Below are positions 42,694 to 54,399 of a stretch of DNA of 64,000 nucleotides, piece by piece. This stretch comes from Diogma glabrata. Lineage: Eukaryota; Arthropoda; Insecta; Diptera; Cylindrotomidae. The number at the start of each line of letters is the position of its first letter. Within the stretch, counting starts at the first letter, position 1. Made by a program: the position numbers and the translations under genes. Location of the stretch: assembly GCA_963693315.1 (NCBI GenBank), contig OY856188.1:145168945-145232944 (forward strand), in the 5' to 3' direction. The notes beneath the pieces were generated by a model. That model ran no database searches and was not told where the DNA came from. It saw nothing but the letters and a program-made list of their open reading frames with translations.

Positions 42694-45600
42694 TTAGTTT
42701 TCGTTGGGAATGGGAAGAACGCTAATGCGATTAACTGCTCTTTTCACTTCTGATTGCGACGTTTTGACAGAAACTACGCGAACCACGCCATCCTTTCCAG
42801 GGTGTAGTGCGGTTATTCGACCCAAATTCCACTTCAAGGGCGGTAAATTGTCATCTTGTAGAATGACCAATGATCCTATTTGAAACTTAAATACTCCTTG
42901 ACGCCATTTCTGTCTTTGCTGAAGTTCAGATAAATATTCACACCGCCATCGTTCCCAAAAATGATGCGAAATTTGTTGAATACGTTGAAAGCGAGATAGT
43001 CTATTTGGAACCAAATCAATTAGGGACGGTTCTGGAATCGAAAGTAGTGGAGCTCCGATGAGGAAATGACCTGGAGACAGAGCGTTTAGATCGGAAGGAT
43101 CACTAGACATTGGAGTCAAAGGCCGTGAATTTAAGCAAGCTTCAATCTGTGAAACTAATGTGAGAAGTTCTTCTATAGTAAATATAGCGTTTCCAACAGC
43201 GCGTTTAAAGTGATGCTTGGCACTTTTAATTGCCGCTTCCCAAAGCCCGCCAAAGTGCGGAGACCGAGGAGGTATGGTGTTCCATTCGATATTGTTTGAG
43301 CTACAAAACTTGGTAGTAGATTCTATAAAAGATTGTGAGAGAAAGAGTGTTCGTAAATCTTTGAGCTCAGAGCGCGCACCTATAAAATTGGTGGCGTTAT
43401 CAGAATAAATCCTGCTACTTATGCCACGTCGAGCAACAAAACGACGAAGGCAAGCTAGAAACGATTCCGTAGATACACTCATGACTATTTCTAAGTGTAC
43501 CGCTTTCGTGGTGAAACAGACAAAAAGACAGATGTAGCATTTGTATTTGACTTTAGACCTGCTCGTTTGTAAATACCAAAATGGTCCGCAGAAGTCAATT
43601 CCGACACTCAAGAACGGCCGTACACCTGTTTGAACTCTATCAGCAGGTAAGTTGCCCATGACTTGATTTCGAAGTTGAGGTTTAGCTCGATGGCATCGAA
43701 CACATTGTTGGACGATTTTCCTGCACAGGTTGCGACCTCCTATAATCCAATATTGAAGTCTAAGGTTGTACAGGAGAGCCTGAGGACCTGCATGAAGAGA
43801 TTTCAAATGTTGATGCCTTGCGATCAATACGCTGAAAGGGTGATGGCTGGGTAATAAAATTGGATGTTTCTGATCATCTGAAACCGATGCGTGGACTAGA
43901 CGACCACCGACTCGCAACACGTCCTCATTGTCAATGAAAGCCGCAAGGGCAGACAACGAACTGGTTCGTGACAGACCTTGAGTCGTTTTGAGGGAGTGCA
44001 GATCTTCTCCAAACTGGCTCTGTTGAACCAATCTAATTAATTGCAATGTAGCGTTGTGGATTTCACAGGGTTGTAGAAATATGGATGATGCTGATTTTCG
44101 ATTTTGCTCGTTCCTAGCATTTTTGCCAAATCGAAGGATATAAGCAACCACGCGAACCAGTAATGTGAATGATTGATATCGTAGGAAAATGGATTGGTCG
44201 TCCGACTGATTCTGGATTAAGACATGTTTGTGTGGATTACGTACTTCAAGGGTTGTTACTTCATCGGAGAGTAAACTATCTGGACAATCAGGCCAGGTTG
44301 AAGATTGACTTCTTAAAAATGCTGGTCCATTCCACCAGAGACTCGCTGTTGTAAATTGCGAAGGCATAAGACCTCGAGATGCTAGATCAGCGGGATTTTC
44401 TGACGTCTTAACATAATGCCAATCTGTAGGTGATGTGAGTTCCAGGATTTTAATGAGCCGATTTGCAACAAACACTGCATATTTCGAAGGCTCAGAACGG
44501 ATCCGAAACAACGTTATTTGCGAATCTGTCCATAAATATACTGAACTGAAAGTGACGTCCAGTGCGGATGTTACCTTGGAAACGACTTCTGATAGTAGTA
44601 CCGCCGCGCACAATTCCAAACGGGGAATCGTTTCTTTTTTCAAAGGAGCGACCCTAGTTTTCGCACACAATAAGTGTATGTGATATTGGTTAGTTGAAGA
44701 TAATGTTCGGGTATAAAGTACACAGCCATACGCCTTCTCAGACGCATCGCAAAACCCATGAAGTTCGATGTGTTGAGCAGTACAGGATACTAGAAGACGC
44801 GGAATCATAATTCGACTTAGTGTAGCTAGCTCGTTTTTATACTCATTCCAAAAGGTAACGATGTGAATAGGAAGAGTGTTGTCCCAACCAATGTCGTGCA
44901 TTGTCCACAGATTTTGCATAACTAATTTGCCAGTCAAGATGATGGGCGCACAAATTCCTAACGGATCGAATATTTGACACAATTCAGATAACAGATTACG
45001 TTTGGTGCAAATTGATGACTTTACCGGCGGGTGAAAGTGCATTTCATAATTATCAGACTTCGTATTCCAGATTACTCCTAGTACAATTTTGACTGCTGAA
45101 TTTTCTTGATCAGGTGATGATAATTGGGGTATGTTGGAGACAAATTTTCGCAGCTCGAAACCTCCTTGACTCAATAACTGAATTAAGTCTGTTTTCAATG
45201 TGATGGCACTGTCTATAGACGCTGCACCAGTTAAGAGGTCGTCAACATAAAAGTCGTTGTCAAGGATCTTTGAAGCTATCGGAAACTTCTCTCTTTCATC
45301 CATAGCCAATTGATGAAGGGTTCGAATAGCCAAAAACGGAGCACTCGCTGTTCCATATGTCACAGTGCGTAGCTTGAATGTCTGAATAGTTTCTGAAGAA
45401 TTGTTGCGCCATAGAATCCGCTGAAGATCTTGTTGATTCTCTTGAATCAGAATCTGGCGGTACATTTTGGCAATGTCACCACTAAATGCAACAATATGCT
45501 TTCTAAATCGCAGCATTATTGAAAAGAGGTCCTGCTGGATTGTCGGGCCGACCATTAAGCAATCATTTAATGAGATAGACGATGATGTTTTCGCTGATGC

Positions 45601-47904
45601 ATTGAACACCACCCGCAGTTTGGTAGTTTCGCTTTGTTCTTTTACAACACAATGGTGGGGTAAATAATAAGTACGAGTTTCTGTATTGTGATTGACACGT
45701 TCCATATGACCCAACGACTGGTACTCGTTCATAAAATCTCTATACTGACTGTATAACTCTGGGTTTCTCTGTAACCGTGTTTCAAGAGCGAAAAATTGGC
45801 GCTGAGCTGAGATGTTAGATGACCCTAAAAGACTCAAGTTAGGTTTGGTTGGTAATGTCACCACGTAACGCCCATCGTTCAGTCTTTGAACATTTTGTTT
45901 GAAATGTTCTTCGCACAATGATTCTTCTTGAGACCATATTGGTTTGGAAGAGGTTGTTTCGATTTCCCAAAACCGTTTGATCTGTTTTTCAAGAGATTCG
46001 ATGCTACATAACGCCCTATGCGGTTGACAGTCAATAAGTTGTGGTGACGCGAGTTTTGTTTTACCACTCACGATATAACCTAGCTCTGAATCATAGAAGG
46101 GAGGTAAGTCACGATGGAGCTTAATAAAGGACCCTTTAAACAACTGGTGGTAGATTTCGGCGCCTAATAAGATGTCAACTCGATTGGGTAAATTGAATGA
46201 CGGATCGGCTAACTTTATCTGAGATGGTATTGATAGATCAGGAATTTCAATTCGAGCACAAGGTATATTGTTGGTAATTGTGGGCAGAATGTAAAACTTG
46301 AGTGTAACCTTAAAATCCGATACACACGATGCGATAGTAATGTGGGTTTTGTGTTTAATGAGAGTCTTTGCTCCAGAAATACCAGTAATGGATTTGAACG
46401 TTGGATATTTACGAGCTTGTAGTAAGTGGCATGCATTTGCGGTGATAAAATTCATAGTGGAACCACTGTCTAGTAATGCTCTGCACAGAATTTTTATGCC
46501 GTCATGAACTAATGCATGAACCATGGCTGTACCTAGCAATACGATGTCTTCACTATGTCGTGTGAATTTTGTTGGTTGAAGAGATGATGATGTACAAGTA
46601 TTCTCTACGTTTACTTCATTTGATGACGTTGTGGAGTCACGAAGTGATTGCTCAAAACAATGGTTCGAAGCTCCTGACTGACTTGTAGGTTGAGATACGA
46701 ATTCAGGGCGTTCGAAGTGCAGCAGGGTGTGATGCTTTAAAGCACATTTGTTGCAAGGAGGATGACGGCACTCACTAATGGCGTGTCGGTCTAGTAGACA
46801 GTTTCCGCAAAGGCGACGATCTTTGACAAAGTGATACCTTGCTCTTGGATTGAACCTATCACTTAAAAATGTTGGGCAATGAGGCAGAGTGTGGGATCCT
46901 GAACAACATGCACATTCACTATTGGATGATCCAGATGGTGTACTGACTGCGTTTAAAGAAATTTGTCGAGCTGCTTTATGAGGACGAGACTGAGTTAGAT
47001 TAGAGTTAGAGGTCAATGCTTCAAGCACTCTAATGCGCCCACGTAGTATTTCTATGAATTCGGTGAACGTCAAAATGGAATTTGGTTTTGTCTTCTTGAT
47101 CACATGAATTCTGGAAGACTGATCCAATCGCTGGACTAAGTGGTGCACCAGAAATAAGTCCCATTCATGAACGGGAACGCTTAAAGACTTTAATGCATTA
47201 TAATGCTTGGAAATTTTATCAATGAATAGTTGCAGAGCTTTGCATGAATGTTCTTGAGGATTACGTACCTCATATAATTCGCGGGTATGATGTCTCTGGA
47301 TTGATGTTTCGTTATCATATTTTTCACACAGTAGCTTCCATGCAGTTTCATAGTTTGATGTTGTTACTGGTATACTAGATATTAGAGAATAAGCCGACCC
47401 AGAACGAATACTAGAAATCAAATACAGAAATTTTACTGTGTTATCTAACGTTTTGTTGTGAATTAGATCTATAAAGATATCCCTAAAAGACAACCAATCC
47501 GACTCCAACCCATTAAATACTGGTAATGTTAATTCTGGAAGACGTAGACTCGCAGAGACGGTCGTGCTTGAGTTCAAGTCATGCTGAGAGGTATTGTGAA
47601 ATGACGTGGACAACGAAACTTCTTCGGATTTTTTGATATCGTGCAACTTGTCGCGTAATATAACTTCTAGGTTGCTGTAATCATCTTCAAAACTTGAACG
47701 GTCCAGAGCCGCAGTGTCATCTAGACATTCTAATTTATTTTGTACTGCGTCATACTTGTCATAGACCCGTTGGAGGCGACGAAGTAAGGACTCTACCCCA
47801 CCAATTGATATGGCTGCTGACAGTTTTGATTTGAATGCTGTCAACTGACCTTTAAAAGCGGCACGTTGCTTTTTGAGAAGCTCAATGTTTGCCGTGTCCG
47901 CCAT
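42694..47904 (-). CDS. gag-pol: BEL/Pao Gag-Pol polyprotein (1736 aa, intact)
   Basis: Single open frame. Residues 1-110: helical Gag start (LLKKQRAAFKGQLTAF). About 125-300: DUF1759-type Gag (LPELTLPVFNGLESDWLSF). About 335-395: cysteine/histidine cluster with knuckles (CACCSGSHTLPHC, CGNCLLDRHAISEC, CNKCALKHH). About 475: aspartic protease ALLDSGSTMNFI. About 770-920: RT with KLRVVFNASAKTS, FSGDIAKMYRQI and catalytic FYVDDLL. About 1050-1130: RNase H (GFCDASEKAYGCVLYT, WTDSQITLF). About 1330-1390: integrase zinc finger HQHLKSLHAG...CVRC. About 1415-1530: integrase core GIDFCGPF, SDNATNFIGA and PRSPHFGGLWEAAIKSAKHH (Asp, Asp, Glu). C-terminus: FWERWRCEYLSELQQR, a DUF5641-like module. The fusion of Gag and Pol in one frame is normal for BEL. 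All catalytic residues visible are intact. Confidence 0.96.
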   Translation of the reverse strand: MADTANIELLKKQRAAFKGQLTAFKSKLSAAISIGGVESLLRRLQRVYDKYDAVQNKLECLDDTAALDRSSFEDDYSNLEVILRDKLHDIKKSEEVSLSTSFHNTSQHDLNSSTTVSASLRLPELTLPVFNGLESDWLSFRDIFIDLIHNKTLDNTVKFLYLISSIRSGSAYSLISSIPVTTSNYETAWKLLCEKYDNETSIQRHHTRELYEVRNPQEHSCKALQLFIDKISKHYNALKSLSVPVHEWDLFLVHHLVQRLDQSSRIHVIKKTKPNSILTFTEFIEILRGRIRVLEALTSNSNLTQSRPHKAARQISLNAVSTPSGSSNSECACCSGSHTLPHCPTFLSDRFNPRARYHFVKDRRLCGNCLLDRHAISECRHPPCNKCALKHHTLLHFERPEFVSQPTSQSGASNHCFEQSLRDSTTSSNEVNVENTCTSSSLQPTKFTRHSEDIVLLGTAMVHALVHDGIKILCRALLDSGSTMNFITANACHLLQARKYPTFKSITGISGAKTLIKHKTHITIASCVSDFKVTLKFYILPTITNNIPCARIEIPDLSIPSQIKLADPSFNLPNRVDILLGAEIYHQLFKGSFIKLHRDLPPFYDSELGYIVSGKTKLASPQLIDCQPHRALCSIESLEKQIKRFWEIETTSSKPIWSQEESLCEEHFKQNVQRLNDGRYVVTLPTKPNLSLLGSSNISAQRQFFALETRLQRNPELYSQYRDFMNEYQSLGHMERVNHNTETRTYYLPHHCVVKEQSETTKLRVVFNASAKTSSSISLNDCLMVGPTIQQDLFSIMLRFRKHIVAFSGDIAKMYRQILIQENQQDLQRILWRNNSSETIQTFKLRTVTYGTASAPFLAIRTLHQLAMDEREKFPIASKILDNDFYVDDLLTGAASIDSAITLKTDLIQLLSQGGFELRKFVSNIPQLSSPDQENSAVKIVLGVIWNTKSDNYEMHFHPPVKSSICTKRNLLSELCQIFDPLGICAPIILTGKLVMQNLWTMHDIGWDNTLPIHIVTFWNEYKNELATLSRIMIPRLLVSCTAQHIELHGFCDASEKAYGCVLYTRTLSSTNQYHIHLLCAKTRVAPLKKETIPRLELCAAVLLSEVVSKVTSALDVTFSSVYLWTDSQITLFRIRSEPSKYAVFVANRLIKILELTSPTDWHYVKTSENPADLASRGLMPSQFTTASLWWNGPAFLRSQSSTWPDCPDSLLSDEVTTLEVRNPHKHVLIQNQSDDQSIFLRYQSFTLLVRVVAYILRFGKNARNEQNRKSASSIFLQPCEIHNATLQLIRLVQQSQFGEDLHSLKTTQGLSRTSSLSALAAFIDNEDVLRVGGRLVHASVSDDQKHPILLPSHHPFSVLIARHQHLKSLHAGPQALLYNLRLQYWIIGGRNLCRKIVQQCVRCHRAKPQLRNQVMGNLPADRVQTGVRPFLSVGIDFCGPFWYLQTSRSKVKYKCYICLFVCFTTKAVHLEIVMSVSTESFLACLRRFVARRGISSRIYSDNATNFIGARSELKDLRTLFLSQSFIESTTKFCSSNNIEWNTIPPRSPHFGGLWEAAIKSAKHHFKRAVGNAIFTIEELLTLVSQIEACLNSRPLTPMSSDPSDLNALSPGHFLIGAPLLSIPEPSLIDLVPNRLSRFQRIQQISHHFWERWRCEYLSELQQRQKWRQGVFKFQIGSLVILQDDNLPPLKWNLGRITALHPGKDGVVRVVSVKTSQSEVKRAVNRISVLPIPNEN

Positions 47905-48465
47905 AATTATCGCAAACTATAAGAAATGAGATAACACACTTATTGAATTTAAACGAATCGAGTCCAAGGCTTAGCAAGCCACTATCTTTCGTCAGACTAC
48001 TAACCCCAAATGAGACCTGAGACGACAGATACGATTTTCTGTACAAAAATACAATCCAAATTGAAACCGAATTAGAGACAATGACATAACATGACGGTGG
48101 ATATTATTGTCTTAGAAAAAAGGACAATTTAGATTAAAATTGAATTAAAGAAAATGACATAATATTTTGATGACGACAGATATTATTTCTTAACAAAAAT
48201 GACATTTCAACTTGACCAGACTTGCAAATTGATTAAACAAATGTTTTTAGTTTAAAATTGAATTAAAGAAAATGACATAATATTTTGATGACGACAGATA
48301 TTATTTCTTAACAAAAATGACAATTCAACTTGACCAGACTTGCAAATTGATGAAACAAATGTTTTTAGTTGATATTTAAATTGTATAATAACTATAAAAA
48401 TATATTTACTTAAATTTAATACTTAAAGAATACCTGACAGAATCTTGATTATTAGCGCCCTCTAT
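47905..48465 (-). other. BEL 5' leader with a 118-bp tandem duplication
   Basis: Between the PBS and the gag-pol ATG. The unit beginning ttaaaattgaattaaag occurs at 48134 and 48252 and runs about 118 bp each, nearly identical. No upstream coding frame of note. Confidence 0.7.
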
Positions 48466-48483
48466 ATCCGGCTCGAAGGACCA
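48466..48483 (-). promoter_or_regulatory. BEL primer-binding site (tRNA-Tyr type)
   Basis: Minus strand, three bases inside the 5' LTR: tggtccttcgagccggat, complementary over 18 nt to the 3' end of tRNA-Tyr (…ATCCGGCTCGAAGGA plus CCA). tRNA identity is from known tRNA-Tyr sequence. Confidence 0.85.
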
Positions 48484-48486
48484 AAA

Positions 48487-50753
48487 TGTACACGCCTCTG
48501 GCTTGGCAGTGGACTGTATGATTTGTTTTTTGTTGGAAGATGAAGAAGCCAAAGGATGTGACATGGATCAGCTCACACAGCGGTTGAAATTGATGACATT
48601 AATTAGATAAATTTGTTAATGCCTTACAAGGCTATTGATGATGACGATATGTATGTATAAAGTATAATTGCTGATATAAGTGTCATAAATTTGTTAATGC
48701 CTTACAAGGCCATTGATGAATAGAATATGATTGTCAATATAACTGATATAGATTTGTTAGTTCCTTACAAAATTCTTGATGATGAAGATATAATATATAA
48801 ATCCTGTTATATGGTGACACACATTTGGTAATGCCTTACAAGGCTACGGATGATGACGATATAAACTGGTACATATGATTGTTGATGTAAGTAATATAAA
48901 TTTGTAAATGCCTTACAAGGCCATTGATGAAGAGAATATGGTTGTCAATATAACTGATGTACATTTGTTATTGCCTTACAAAATTCTTGATGATGAAGAT
49001 ATAATATATAAATCCTGTTATATGGTGACACACATTTGGTAATGCCTTACAAGGCTACGGATGATGACGATATAAACTGGTACATATGATTGTTGATGTA
49101 AGTAATATAAATTTGTAAATGCCTTACAAGGCCATTGATGAATAGAATATGGTTGTCAATATAACTGATGTACATTTGTTATTGCCTTACAAAATTCTTG
49201 ATGATGACGATATGAACTATAAATACTGTTATATGATGATATGCATTTGGCAACGCCTTACAAGGCTACGGATGATGACGATATAATATATACAAATCCA
49301 AATTTTGATATATGGTAATATAAATCTGTTGCCATATGAAACTCTTGATGAAGGCTACTGATGATGGCGGTATAAAATTTGTGGCGGTAATTGATGCCAC
49401 AAATCTGTGAATGCCTTACAAGGCGAATGATGACCAAACTGTGATTGCTGAAATAAATGATAAGTCTGTTAATGCGATATCAAACTCGATGACGGTGATG
49501 ACGATATAAATGGATAAATACAAAAGTTGTTCTATGATGAAAATTTGTTAATGCCATACATGACTATTGGTAATTAATAATATAGTTGTTATAAATCTAT
49601 AAATGCCTGACAAGGCGATTAATGAACAAAATATGACTGCTAATTGTCCATTAAAATATAATTCACTTCGCAGTTATCCAGGAATAAAAATATAATAATG
49701 CCTCACACGGCTATTTGATAATTGATAATATTGTTGCTATAAATCTATGAATGCCTGACAAGGCGATTAATGAACAAAATATGACTGCTGATTGTCCATT
49801 AAAATATAATTCACTTCGCAATTATCCAGGAATAAAAATATAATAATGCCTCACACGGCTATTTGATCAGACACGCCCTGATGCCATAACTAGAAAAATG
49901 GCGGAATTCTACTAAATCCAAAAACTCAACACATTTTCTTTATTTTTATTTCACTTTAATGAACAAAAGTTTAACACAAACTTGATACACGATTAATCTA
50001 TTAAATTTTAATGCCCGAACAAATAATTTATATAAAACTGCAACGAGCTTAAAGGCAAAAATTACTCTAAAAAGTCGAGTTTAAATTACAGAATATATTT
50101 TAAGATGATGTTGATAATACAAAAATTATATCAAAAAGAAGAGAGATATATTAAAAACATGAAGACTTATATATCTAAAACTTAACAATCCGACAACCCA
50201 ACAAAAAATATGTTCCACAATTTTATTATAAATTTTAGCAATATAGCACAAATTCTACTGATTGTAGCCAAAAATTGCTGTTTTCTTTAACAACGGGACA
50301 TCATATTAATTGTCAAGCTGACGTCTTAAAATGTAAACAACTTATAATATTTAGCAATTATTCATTTAAATAATATTTTTTTTATATATTTCTAGAATTA
50401 TAAATGGCATCTTAAGATACTTCATCTCTCAAAAGGACATAATAGAAATAATTTTCTGATTGTAGAAGTTAAGTTAATCCTAACACCAGGTATTTGAACA
50501 TTATATCTGTGCTAACTTTTATTTATTTCTTTTTAGAAACATTGAGATGATTAAAGTAATTCATCTTACAATGAAAGAAGTTCAGCAATATCTACTGATT
50601 GAAATTTAAAATTGGTTTATGTTTATGTTGATGTAATACAACATATAAACAACATCAAAAAAGTTAAGTTAATTTGAATACTAGTCATGTGAATATTACA
50701 TTTTCTGATAATTTTCATTTATTTCTTTTTAGAATTTTGACGAGGTGTCAACA
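48487..50753 (-). repeat. BEL 5' LTR (2,267 bp)
   Basis: Same length and, as far as read by eye, the same sequence as 38483-40749, including both internal arrays. Confidence 0.95.
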
Positions 50754-52585
50754 GTACACTTATGGACATACAAGGAGCCTTTGACAATGTCCACTGCAAT
50801 GCTATCATTGAAATGGCCACAAAGAAAAATATAAACCCGCTTATCATTGCGTGGATTATCAAGATGCAACAGAGTCGGAAGATAACGGCTACACTAGGTG
50901 ATTATTCAGTGACTGTTACTGCATCTAGAGGCTGCTTGCAAGGGGGCGTGCTCTCTCCGCTGCTTTGGCTAATGGTGGCTGATGATCTCCTCACTAAGTT
51001 AAATGATTCCGGCTTCAACACTGTAGGCTATGCCGACGACTTGGCAGTCATGGTTAGAGGGAAACATGACTCCATTGTCGCTGGTCGAACCCAGACAACT
51101 CTTAATATTGTATCAAAGTGGTGCAACAGATTGGGACTGTCGATCAACCCACAAAAAACAAGCATTGTCATTTTCACAAACAGGAGAAACTTTAATTTTA
51201 TTTCTCCTGTTCTAAACGGCGATCCAATACAAACATCAAAAGAGGTTAGATATTTGGGTGTGATCCTAGAAAGTAAACTAACCTGGAACTCACACCTGCA
51301 ATATGTCTCCGATAAGGCAAACAAAGTTTTCTTCACATGCAGAAACCTGTTTGGGAAGACATGGGGTCTTAGCCCAAAAATGGTACTTTGGTTGCACCAA
51401 AGTCTTATCAAACCAATTCTAACATATGCAGCTTTAGTTTGGTGGCCTAAAACGCGCCAAATAACAGCACAAAATATGTTTACAAAAATACAAAGACTTG
51501 TGTGTCTTAGTGCCACAGGTGCTCTCAAAACCACGCTAACGTCAGCAATGGAAATTCTTCTAAAGCTTTCTCCATTGCACCTACATGTAAAATCTGTAGC
51601 GGTATTGATCGTTCATAGACTGCAGCTCACAGAAGGGTTTAAGCCGGGCAATCTAACCGGACACCTTAAAATCCTTTCTGAATTACAAGCTGAAATGCAT
51701 ACATACCATATTTCGGATTGTATGCCAAAAACAATAGATTTAGACAGGCACTTTGATGTCAAGATATTGGCCAGAGATCGTATTAAAAACTACATACGGT
51801 CACTGCCACATAACGCTAGCATCTGGTACACAGATGGTTCTCGAACCAATGTGAGCACGGGAGCAGGAGTGTTTGGTCCTAGAACAAAGCAAACGGTTGC
51901 CCTAGGCACCACAACAACCATATTTCAAGCCGAAATTTTTGCCATTAGCAGTTGCGCTTTGCCATGTGCTGAAAGAAAATACCTAAATATTGAAATATAT
52001 ATTATCTCTGACAGCCAAGCAGCACTCTTGGCACTAAAATCTAGGCGCTTTGATTCAAAACTGGTATGGGAATGCTACCAAAATCTATTAAAAATCTCCT
52101 GCAATAATAAAGTAGCACTTGTGTGGGCACCTAGCCACACAGGAATACAAGGAAAAGCTATCGCTGTTGCTGTAGCAAAGCAAGGGGCCGATAAAAAGTT
52201 TGTTGGACCGGAACCATGCTTCGGAATGGCCAAGAGTTCGCTCAAAAGCACAATTCAAACATGGGAACAGGAACAAAATGCTAAATTATGGAGAAGCAGA
52301 GAGGGACTAGTACACTCTAAAAAGTTTCTAGGTAACCTCCCTGTTTCACCCTTAAAAACAATCGACTTAAACAGAGAGTCTCTAAGAATTTTAACGTGGT
52401 GCGTTACTGGACATAGTCGTTTAAACCACCATCTTAACAAAATGGGCCTTGTTGTTTCCGACAGGTGTAGATTCTGCTACTCGGATGTGGAAACGATGGA
52501 ACACGTCATCTGCAGCTGTCCTGAACTCTCTTGGCACAGATACAACCAACTGGGTCATAGAACACTAACACTTCCATTATCATAA
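50754..52585 (+). pseudogene. LOA-like LINE, RT core, RNase H and zinc segment
   Basis: The frame continues from the BEL target site: LMDIQGAFDNVHCNAII, GCLQGGVLSPLLWLMVADDL, catalytic VGYADDLAVM, VRYLGVILESKLTWNSHL and KPILTYAALVWWP. RNase H follows: IWYTDGSRTNVSTGAGVFG, AEIFAISSCA, ISDSQAALLAL and WAPSHTGIQGKAIAVAVAKQ; the usual GNE before the last block reads GKA, so a catalytic-site residue may be lost. The C-terminal finger is CRFCYSDVETMEHVICSCPE. This 607-codon block is open, but the complete ORF2 is broken by two insertions and two frameshifts. Confidence 0.92.
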
Positions 52586-52785
52586 AACATCACTCCAATT
52601 GAGCTAATTAATTTTATTAAAAGTCTCAACTTGGATGACAGAGAATCGAATCATTAGTGATATTAAATGGAGTGACATCGAAAAAACATTTCAATGTATT
52701 TTATGTAAATAGTTTGATGAGAACGAAATTACCGAAATGGAAAACAATTTATTCGATGATTTTGCTTACCTTAAACAGTATATAA

Positions 52786-54196
52786 TAAGGTGACCAACCG
52801 TCCTCCTTTTCTAGGTTATGTTCTTCCTCGAAAAATGTCCTCCTACCTGTCCTCCTTTTCGATATCTTAAAACTAATCTGCTCAGGGATGTTTTTAATGT
52901 ATGCAGCATTTATGAATACAATTTATTGTATTTTTACTGTTGTCTTCCATTATGTCTTGATGATCCGTCAACAAATTAATAAAGTGGGCTGAGAAATGTT
53001 GATGTATCCACCATATAGCTAGGAACTTATGTCAACTGACGACCATATATGCCGGTCTCTGCAAATCGCCTTTGATTGAAAAAAAATTGTCGAAAAAAGA
53101 TCTACCGAAAACCACTTGACCAATTTTTTGGCGATAAACCACTGAAGTACTACATCGATGGAATTATGAAACTACCCATAAAATGGCAAAAGGTTGTAGA
53201 TAATAATTAGTGGTACATTCGATTAAAATTGATTTCCAATAAAACAAAATTCGGATCGTGCCATATAATCGAAAGATCATATACCATCGAAAATCGTTGC
53301 ATCGATAAATATCAATAAATCGAAAACTAAAAAATCACACTATCGAAAAATCAAACAACAGAAAATCATGTTATGCACCAACATTTGTCGTTTGGATGAA
53401 CATATAATCTATACAAGAATGTTAGAGTACTATAATTCTGGGCAGAGTGTTTTGCAAAAGAGAATGATGCTTGGTAGTCAATAACTGAAAGTTCACTCTG
53501 TCGAAAAGTCATTGCATCAGAAGATCGATGCACAGAAATTTTTTCGATGTTCTGGAAAAATCATATGGTCAAAAAATTATGTTATCGAAATATCTTTACT
53601 TTCGATATTTCGGGTATGCTCTACAGTCTACTCAAGTGCCAAGCATATAAATAAATTCAAATGTCAGATATCCGCAATATATATTAATTATTATTTGTCT
53701 ATAGATTTATCTAGATTTTTTATTACTAAATTTTCGATTGCCGAAGAAATGGCATATATAAATTAAAGTGTGGTACTGTAGTTTTGATATGCCAGTTCTT
53801 CGGCAACCGCAAATTTAGTAATAAAAATTTGAATGAATGTATAGAAATATAGTAGAATGAAATGATCTTTAAACTGTTGTTTTGGTAGACCTACTCCAAG
53901 GCTGATTTGCCAGACTTGAACCAAGTCTGATTTGCCAGACTTTGCCTCAGGTTATTAGTCCAAGCTTGGTTCAAGCTTGAGTCGTTTGAAAATGTTAAGC
54001 CTGGCCCAGATCTCAAAAGCTGTGATGCGGGCTTGGGTCCCTTAGCTTATTCTTGCTCGGGCTGATGCGGACCCGAAAATTGCATTTAAAATTGAACAAA
54101 CACGGCAGATACTTTTATATAACCTAATATTTACGTTGTTACTTTTTCTTTAAGTTGGTTGTCCTCCTTTTCATTGGAAAAAACTTGGTCACCTTA
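52786..54196. mobile_element. 1.4-kb hAT-like non-autonomous element (taaggtgacc ends)
   Basis: taaggtgaccaa at 52786 returns inverted at 54196, a hAT-like TIR of 12 bases without mismatch. Both ends carry gtcctccttttc words just inside. The flanks are TA-rich (gtatataa / tatataaa), so the 8-bp duplication is likely but ambiguous. The interior has no long frame; it holds cgaaaaatc/atcgaaa words and a gatttgccagact duplication near 53910-53940. Confidence 0.65.
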
Positions 54197-54399
54197 TATA
54201 TAAACACTCAAGAACTAGCAGAATGAACAAACAGCAACTTGAGCATTGATGCAAAATGGACCGTATGTTTTAAACCCTTATAAAAAAATCGAAAGAAACC
54301 GATAGAAAACGATTGAAAACGAATAGTTTTCTATCGTTTGCTATCCGTTTCTATCGGATTTAATCATTTTAAACGCATAGACTATATCTGCCAGATAGA

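Larger units (their letters stand above)
38483..50753 (-). mobile_element. Full-length BEL/Pao LTR retrotransposon (12,271 bp)
   Basis: Two LTRs of equal length (2,267 bp; 38483-40749 and 48487-50753), no difference seen by eye, flank a 1736-codon gag-pol. Target duplication is gtaca (38478-38482, 50754-50758), and removing the element restores the LINE RT frame across the site. PBS, polypurine tract and all Pol domains are present. Identical LTRs plus an intact frame mean a very recent, possibly active copy. Orientation is minus. The 3' untranslated part (40750-42693) and leader carry tandem arrays. Confidence 0.97.
31810..52585 (+). mobile_element. LOA/R1-like LINE (RNase H type), split by two insertions
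   Basis: One plus-strand LINE is spread over three blocks: 31810-33186, about 37441-38482 and 50754-52585, together about 4.3 kb. The order is ORF1 end, endonuclease, linker, RT, RNase H, then C-terminal zinc segment. The combination of QEPW/DANAHHTAWGS endonuclease, GCLQGGVLSPLLW RT and an RNase H domain is typical of LOA or I/R1-related clades. A CR1/Jockey-like LINE separates the first two blocks and a BEL element the last two. It also has its own frameshifts (near 32757 and 37920-38160), so it is a fossil. 5' and 3' ends are not precisely defined. Confidence 0.85.
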
